NCBI GenBank assembly: GCA_037953625.1
Contig: CM075651.1
Span: 151,854,001 to 151,918,000 of the forward strand
Direction of reading: 5' to 3'
Source: Crotalaria pallida
Taxonomy: Eukaryota; Streptophyta; Magnoliopsida; Fabales; Fabaceae
DNA length: 64,000 bases
In this document: one piece after another, positions 58,562 through 64,000 of the stretch
How positions within the stretch are numbered: position 1 is the first letter of the stretch
Layout: each line of letters begins with the position of its first letter
Program-made: the position numbers and the translations under genes
Notes under the pieces: generated by a model
Told to the model about the DNA's origin: nothing
Databases searched by the model: none
Seen by the model: the letters and a program-made list of their open reading frames with translations, nothing else

Positions 58562-61500
58562 ATTCATTAGTGCATAATATATATTCATCCTTATTTATTA
58601 GTATAATATGCTATATTCTATATTACTATTTTGTTTCATTTTTTTGTATGGTCTCTGAATGAGATTTTTTTCATACAGATGCTGGTTTAATTTTTCTTTC
58701 TAACTGCACTTTGAGATGCAGTTTTTGTACTATTGAGTCTGTTTCTTCGGCTACTTCTCTTGCTTCCTTTATTATTATATATACAAACACCATATATTAT
58801 AATATTACCGAACAATACAAATTATCTACTCTTTGGAAATATCCACAAGCATGCAATGATGCAAGTTTTATTTTACACTTTGTTTTAACTCATTATTCAA
58901 GGGGTGATGAAGTTTTCTGTACCACCGCATTGGGACATGTACCTGTATGTTTCTTTTACGTATTACTAGCGTCTCGAGAGGTCGATTTCATTGTCGTATT
59001 TTTGTAATAAAGAACTAATTATTGTGATTATTAAATAACAAATCATTTTTAATTTGATAACATAGGCAACCAAATTGTGATTGCAATAAGAATCTAATAT
59101 CACAATTAAAATTGTGATTAGTAAACTAAAATTTTTAATTATTATTTTTAATCACTCATACAAAATTAATGAAAATAAAAAAATAAAAAATAACCAAAGC
59201 ATGCGCAAATTAACAAATAATAAGTAATTAAAAAATGAAATAAGTAAAGCGTGTGGTGCGAATGTTACTAACCTCTTTGATAAAAAGAAATGACGAAAGT
59301 TACTGTGACTGAGATGACAATGTTTTTTTTCTTATTCTTCTTTCTCTTTCTCTCTCTATTTCCTTTAGTTTTATGCTTTGTGGGTTGGTTTTTTATTTGT
59401 GTGTTGGTTTTATCCTTTACTATTTAATTATTGTTCCATTTATTTTTCTTTGTCAGTAACTTTCTTCCCCTCACTTTATTTTAGTTTGTGGAACTACTTG
59501 AACAGTTTTTTTTAAAAAAAATCAGAAAGGGTATAATAGGAATTGACAAATTTATGTACAAACAGTTAAAAACCATGTTTTCTTTATATAATAGTATAGA
59601 TTTAGAATAAAATCTTCTATAAAAAAGATTAAAAGAAAAAAGAAGAGTAGGTATAAGATAAACACAATTTGCATCCAATATCAAATATGAGGTTCAAGAA
59701 TTGATGTACAAAAGTGTGCAACTCCAAATCAAAATATACTATTATGTTGTATAAAATAAAGTAATTTTCATGCGACAAGTAAAAGATTATTAGCTCTTTT
59801 ACTAGTATATTATAATTATATAATTGATCCAAACTAAATAAGATTTAAGATGTAAAATTTAAAATTTGCTTGTAGAGCTGTCAAACTGGGCCGGACCGAT
59901 GAGGACCGAGCCAAAAAACCCGAGGAAAGTACGGGTTTGGGTTCCAAAAATGTGATCATAAATTGAACCCGGACTTATTAGTCCGGTCTAGAGCCGGGCC
60001 AAAAAATCCAAACAAGGATCAGGCCAAAAAACCCTGGGTAAAGTGACGGTTTGGGCTGCATGCTAGTGAACACAACTTGCACCCGGGCTGATTTGTGTGG
60101 ATTTTTCAATACATATCTCATCATCAAAATGTAGCCACACATCATATGAACTCTTGCGGGAGCTCCAAGCTCACAAAATTCATTCCTATCCATTTACATT
60201 TCGTTACCCACCCACCAACACTTTGGCCATGTCTTTTTGTCGATCCATCCCTTTTATAAATAAACACAAATAATCATATGCTTTAACCCGCCTTTTTTTT
60301 AATTCTTTGCAACAAATTAGAAATCAATTTTAGATTATCTTTTTATTTATTTATTTAGTAGCTTCAAATTTGCATGTCTCATTAAATAAAAATGCGCATA
60401 AACAGGCAAAAAAAATATCTATTGATGGTATAAAAACAAAAAGAAAATATTAGTCGACAAGATGTTCATAATCTCTTATTTGTTGACAAGCAACACAATA
60501 ATCACACAAAAATGCGGTTTACAATTAGGTCATTAATTTAAAAAAAAATATGTTCATATTCATCTACAAAAGAGATGTTTTCAAATTAAATGCAACTACT
60601 CTTAAATACTTTCGTAAAACCTAAGTCATAAATTATGAATGATAGCTCCAAAACTGGAAAACTCAAGCTTGCCAGTGTTAGAGAAAATAATAACAGCAAA
60701 ATCAACGTCACAGATAACATTTAGATGCTAAGATTTCTTCAATAGCCCAGTTCCTTCCGGTAAATAATTTGACCTTAATTCATTGTGACATTTGATCATT
60801 TCTACTGCTCCTTTTAAATCATGATAACAAAAGAAATTTGTTAATCTGAATTTGAATTTTTATTTTTGATGGAAACATGAAACACCACCAATAATTAAAC
60901 ACTTTTTATTCAGTTTATTCAGATACAGGTCCAAACTACGATTAAAGTATCCTAATATGACGTTGGAGCCTGTCCCAAGCGAGGCCATGTGCAATCCTCA
61001 GTATCTCAAGCTTCACCATGCGAGTGAGTGACAGTATGAGAAGAATATTGTATCATGGTGCAATGAAGTAGTAAAAATGCTAGTAAAAATGTTGAAGACG
61101 AGAAGGATGGATGAGAAGTTTGTTATGTAGAAATCAGTCACGCACTTTTGATGCCAACCGAAGTCATAACATAGTGGTGCGTCATTCATCCAAATTACAT
61201 TTCATGAAATATTCAGGAATAAGGTGAATAAGGTCGTGAGGGTTGACAGTAGATTTCAGTGAGAAATAGTGTTGGGAAGATGAACAAAATGACTGTGACG
61301 ATGGAGGAGAGGGCTAAAAGAGTGCTTAATCATAAAGCTAAGAGCATTTTTGAATAAAAAAATATTACTGTATTAATAAATCACTACTAATTTATTTAAT
61401 TCTAACTAAATAATCATCCTACTCTTGTATTTTTTATTATTTTTATTTTTTATTTTGTTGAAACTCCTACTCTTGTATTTTTAAAGGTCCTATTAGTACT

Positions 61501-62250
61501 TCTCAATTTCAGGGTTTTTCAATTTTTTAATTAATGTATGTCCTAAAGTACATGTTATTAATTATATTTGAAATAGTAAAGTTATATGAAAAATGGATTA
61601 GTTAACGATGTTTTTAGCTTTTCAATAAAAATTTACGTTCTTAGATGTTCATAATATATATCTTAAGACACATATTAAAAAAAAAAAAAAAAAAACCCTC
61701 TTGTTGTATTTAAATGAGTCCAAATAGGCGTAACCAACTTAAAATAAAACATAGTTAATACTATGCACATTATGAATTATCTCTTACTAGTTTGTGGCAC
61801 GTAACAGACGTAAAAAAAATTAAAAATAGAGAAATTATGTCTTAATTAAAAGGTACGGAGTATTTCAGTAACAAAATATTGCAAATAGTCAAAAGTTCTT
61901 TCATAAATAAATTCACCAATGATCAATACTTGAAAGCCTGGTAGGTATGGACAAATAAACAGCTGCAGCTTGAAGCAAATTCCAAAGTTGCTATCCAACT
62001 CATCGAAGAAGGTTGTGTTGCGATAGCCATGCCATCCTCGTGCATCCACTGGAAAGTATAAGAACAAGCTCATGTTCAAGGAGAATTGGAAGTGTAGTGC
62101 ATGAAACATTTAACAAATCAAATTTGAATAATTCAATACATCTCATTATTTTACACCCTATCACCCGATAAACATTTTCCTTGAATTTAAAGCTTATGCA
62201 TTCGTCACAATGATATTAATCGGTGGATTTTGGTTTTGAGGATACATTAA
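58562..62250. other. Intergenic region right of the NHL gene
   Basis: The NHL 3' UTR is followed by AT-rich DNA. A dispersed-repeat end beginning AGAGCTGTCAAACTGGGCCG (about 59874-60100, with CCGGGC-type blocks) resembles a common plant repeat of unknown type. No supported gene. A 32-codon exon-like stretch near 61.9-62.05 kb (minus) has no recognised homology. Confidence 0.45.
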
Positions 62251-62651
62251 TGCTTTATTTGGTTGCACGAAAGAAAATGGGAATCGAGAAATAGGGAATA
62301 GGGAAGAGAGATTATAGTGAGAAAATGAGTTGATTTTGTAATTGTTTGGTATGAGAAAAAATGCGAAGAAATAAGGAAAAGAAAAAAGTTGAATTTTCCT
62401 TCCTTTTGTTTGGTTGGAGAGAAAATAAGAAAAAAAACAAAATTTTCTTTTGAGTTTTCATTCTTTCTATATGAAAATCTATCATCTTCCCATTTTCTCT
62501 CCAAAATCGCTTCACTTGAAGGGAAATTTTTTTTTTTTGGGTCCCATCCATTTTTCTCTCTTCCCTCATTTTCTTTCCTCAACCAAACAAGGAAAAATCC
62601 TATTTTGCCTCTATTTTCTCTTCCCCAAAATCCCCCCAACCAAACAAAGCC
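62251..62651. mobile_element. Tourist-like MITE with TAA TSD
   Basis: The 401-bp element is flanked by TAA (62248-62250 and 62652-62654). Its ends TGCTTTATTTGGTTG and (complement of the right end) GGCTTTGTTTGGTTG are typical of PIF/Harbinger-derived Tourist elements. The T-rich and A-rich interior makes open frames on both strands. Confidence 0.75.
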
Positions 62652-63818
62652 TAAGGCAAAAAAAGTATTCTCAATTGTTGGATTTTAGTGTTCGGTACTT
62701 CGGTTGGCAAGATGATTGAAGTGATTCCATATCATAATCTTGAACAGAGTTGATACTCCTAAATAATAAGGAACAATGCAAGGAGTGGCCTCATTTGGAG
62801 GAACAGTTTCCGTTAATATATTTTTCCTTTTTCCAGTAAAGTATCTGAACAAGATAAAATTGCAGAATTAGAGAGAAACATAATTTTGTGGCTTCATCAA
62901 TTTTGAAGATAAAAACATAATTACAGAAACATAAAAGGTGTCGTTTCCATGAACAAAAAAGATAAAGAAAAAATAAATAAAATAATGAACGGTCGCGCCT
63001 GACTGGGTGTAACCTGTAAGCTGTGTACATAGTTACAAATCACTGCTCCTTTCGAATATCGATCAATAATAATAATAATAATCCATTTGTAACTCTCCAT
63101 CACTTGGATTAATGAATCGTAAAATTGAAAATCATAACAGGATGGTGCATTTTATTAATCAATATATTTTCGAGGTCAAACAAAATGGAGCACTCCTGCT
63201 AATTTTTTCATTTATATAATTTTATATTTTTGTTTAACCATAGGACGGTGTGGTTCTTCTCATCTCACTTCTCTTTTGCACATAACATAACGAATAAGAA
63301 TTATGCAATGATGAGATCTGTCTCTGATACAAGAAGAAAAGATATATTTTAACAAAAAATTGTTAGGAAGAAATGATAGAAATAATCACAAGTACAAAAC
63401 TCAGCATTATCCAGTATCTACATACAAAGAGACACAGATGTTCATCTCAGTCAACCTGAAATAAGAGCTCTCATTTACTACATATGCTAACAATGGCAAA
63501 TGACCTCTTTTCCACAATTTCACCTGCAATTGGAACATGCATCAAATGTGCAGTACGTTCAATGTCCATGTAGACTTATTCATTGGAAAAAGATTGCAAA
63601 ATATAACATACAGTAATATTGTTTAACCATTGCATCCCGCATTTGGAAAAGTCTGAAGATCATGTTTAAGTTTAACCATTGCATCCCAAATATATGGAGA
63701 ATGTGTATAACATAGAGAATGGTTGAACATGTATACAAAATGATTGGCACCAATTTAAAGCTTCATCAGTATATTCTAAATTTGTAAGAAAAACAAATAG
63801 TGAGAAAGAGGCTTACCT

Positions 63819-64000
63819 TCATGAAATAAGAATGCCACGAAGAGAACCAGCTGTTCCTCGCCGTCTTGCCTACATCAGGACATGTTAAAAGTTAAGGTCA
63901 TACAATAAAGCTTGAGTATGGACCTGATTTCTCTCTCTCTCTCTCACTATGTATATATATATGTGGGGGGATGGTGGAGATCATCTGACTCACCTTCTCA
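63819..64000 (-). CDS. Possible 3' end of a minus-strand gene (partial)
   Basis: On the minus strand GAGAAG|GTGAGT (donor, 63994/63993) and GATGTAG|GCAAGACGG (acceptor, 63870/63869) define an intron of 124 bp. Joined, the frame reads EKARRRGTAGSLRGILIS then stop at 63821-63819. A further donor (GAAG|GTAAGC, 63817/63816) lies 2 nt after the stop and an acceptor lies near 63525, so a 3' UTR intron is possible. In another frame the exons would continue as KTARNSWFSSWHSYFMK and VKLWKRGHLPLLAYVVNE. The coding frame cannot be fixed without the DNA to the right. Family not recognised. Confidence 0.35.

Noticed and set aside
61846..62109. Exon-like minus-strand stretch containing DARGWHGYRNTTFFDELDSN
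   Set aside because: It has a plausible acceptor but no recognised family and no partner exons, so it was not called.
62247..62639. A 130-codon minus-strand frame
   Set aside because: It coincides with the Tourist-like MITE at 62251-62651 and is low-complexity.
1..64000. CRISPR arrays, bacterial operons, phage or organelle insertions
   Set aside because: No regular short-spacer repeats, Shine-Dalgarno-led operons, plastid or mitochondrial gene blocks were seen; the DNA is plant nuclear.

Overview
The window is nuclear DNA from a flowering plant. It is strongly AT-rich, and its split genes have GT-AG introns and products closest to eudicot, especially papilionoid-legume, proteins. The mix of foldback, Stowaway, Tourist, Helitron and SINE-like elements also fits a legume. 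The family assignment is inference, and the species cannot be fixed from the sequence alone. No bacterial, viral or organellar block was seen.

Genes from left to right: a complete 12-exon MAU2/SCC4 cohesin-loading gene (-, 2869-10461); a broken CYP714-type cytochrome P450 (+, 11252-16537); the chloroplast YCF54/LCAA factor of the Mg-protoporphyrin cyclase (-, 17490-19287); a tRNA-Phe(GAA) (+, 19662-19734); a mitochondrial calcium uniporter MCU (-, 22433-25316); the two-CBS-domain protein CBSX3 (-, 29523-31409); a dUTPase (+, 38755-39621); an isolated last exon of an anthranilate synthase beta subunit (-, 40974-41078); a two-exon gene for a putatively N-myristoylated, Ser/Arg-rich protein of unknown function (+, 44704-47587); a single-exon NDR1/HIN1-like (NHL) membrane protein (+, 57797-58561); and what may be the 3' end of another minus-strand gene at the right edge. 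The intact genes are housekeeping genes with unrelated roles (cohesion, chlorophyll synthesis, organelle calcium and redox, nucleotide hygiene, defence-type membrane protein). Nothing suggests a gene cluster. Exon joins given here keep the reading frame and were worked out by hand.

The space between genes is largely transposon-derived, and many element boundaries can be fixed by target-site duplications (TSDs). Three long foldback elements carry perfect 9-10 bp TSDs, as Mutator-like elements do (12698-13727, 37256-38639, 56168-57052). Smaller foldbacks lie at 15611, 15779, 21239, 34901, 35790, 41691 and 47912. Two related non-autonomous Helitrons (26049-27100 and about 49273-50971) share a 3' hairpin and differ in the number of internal repeats of about 195 bp. 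Three SINE-like retroposons have perfect 12-15 bp TSDs (42985, 48478, 55526). A short A-tailed retroposon has inserted next to the right terminal repeat of a MITE (34020-34597). Several Stowaway elements have TA TSDs, and one Tourist-like MITE has TAA TSDs. The 48-55 kb stretch is a nest of such insertions.

The observations most worth checking are the foldback elements (possible hairpin-RNA sources next to genes), the two possible starts of the dUTPase with a TATA box inside the 5' coding part, the lesion series in the P450, the lone anthranilate synthase exon, and the unknown Ser/Arg-rich protein.
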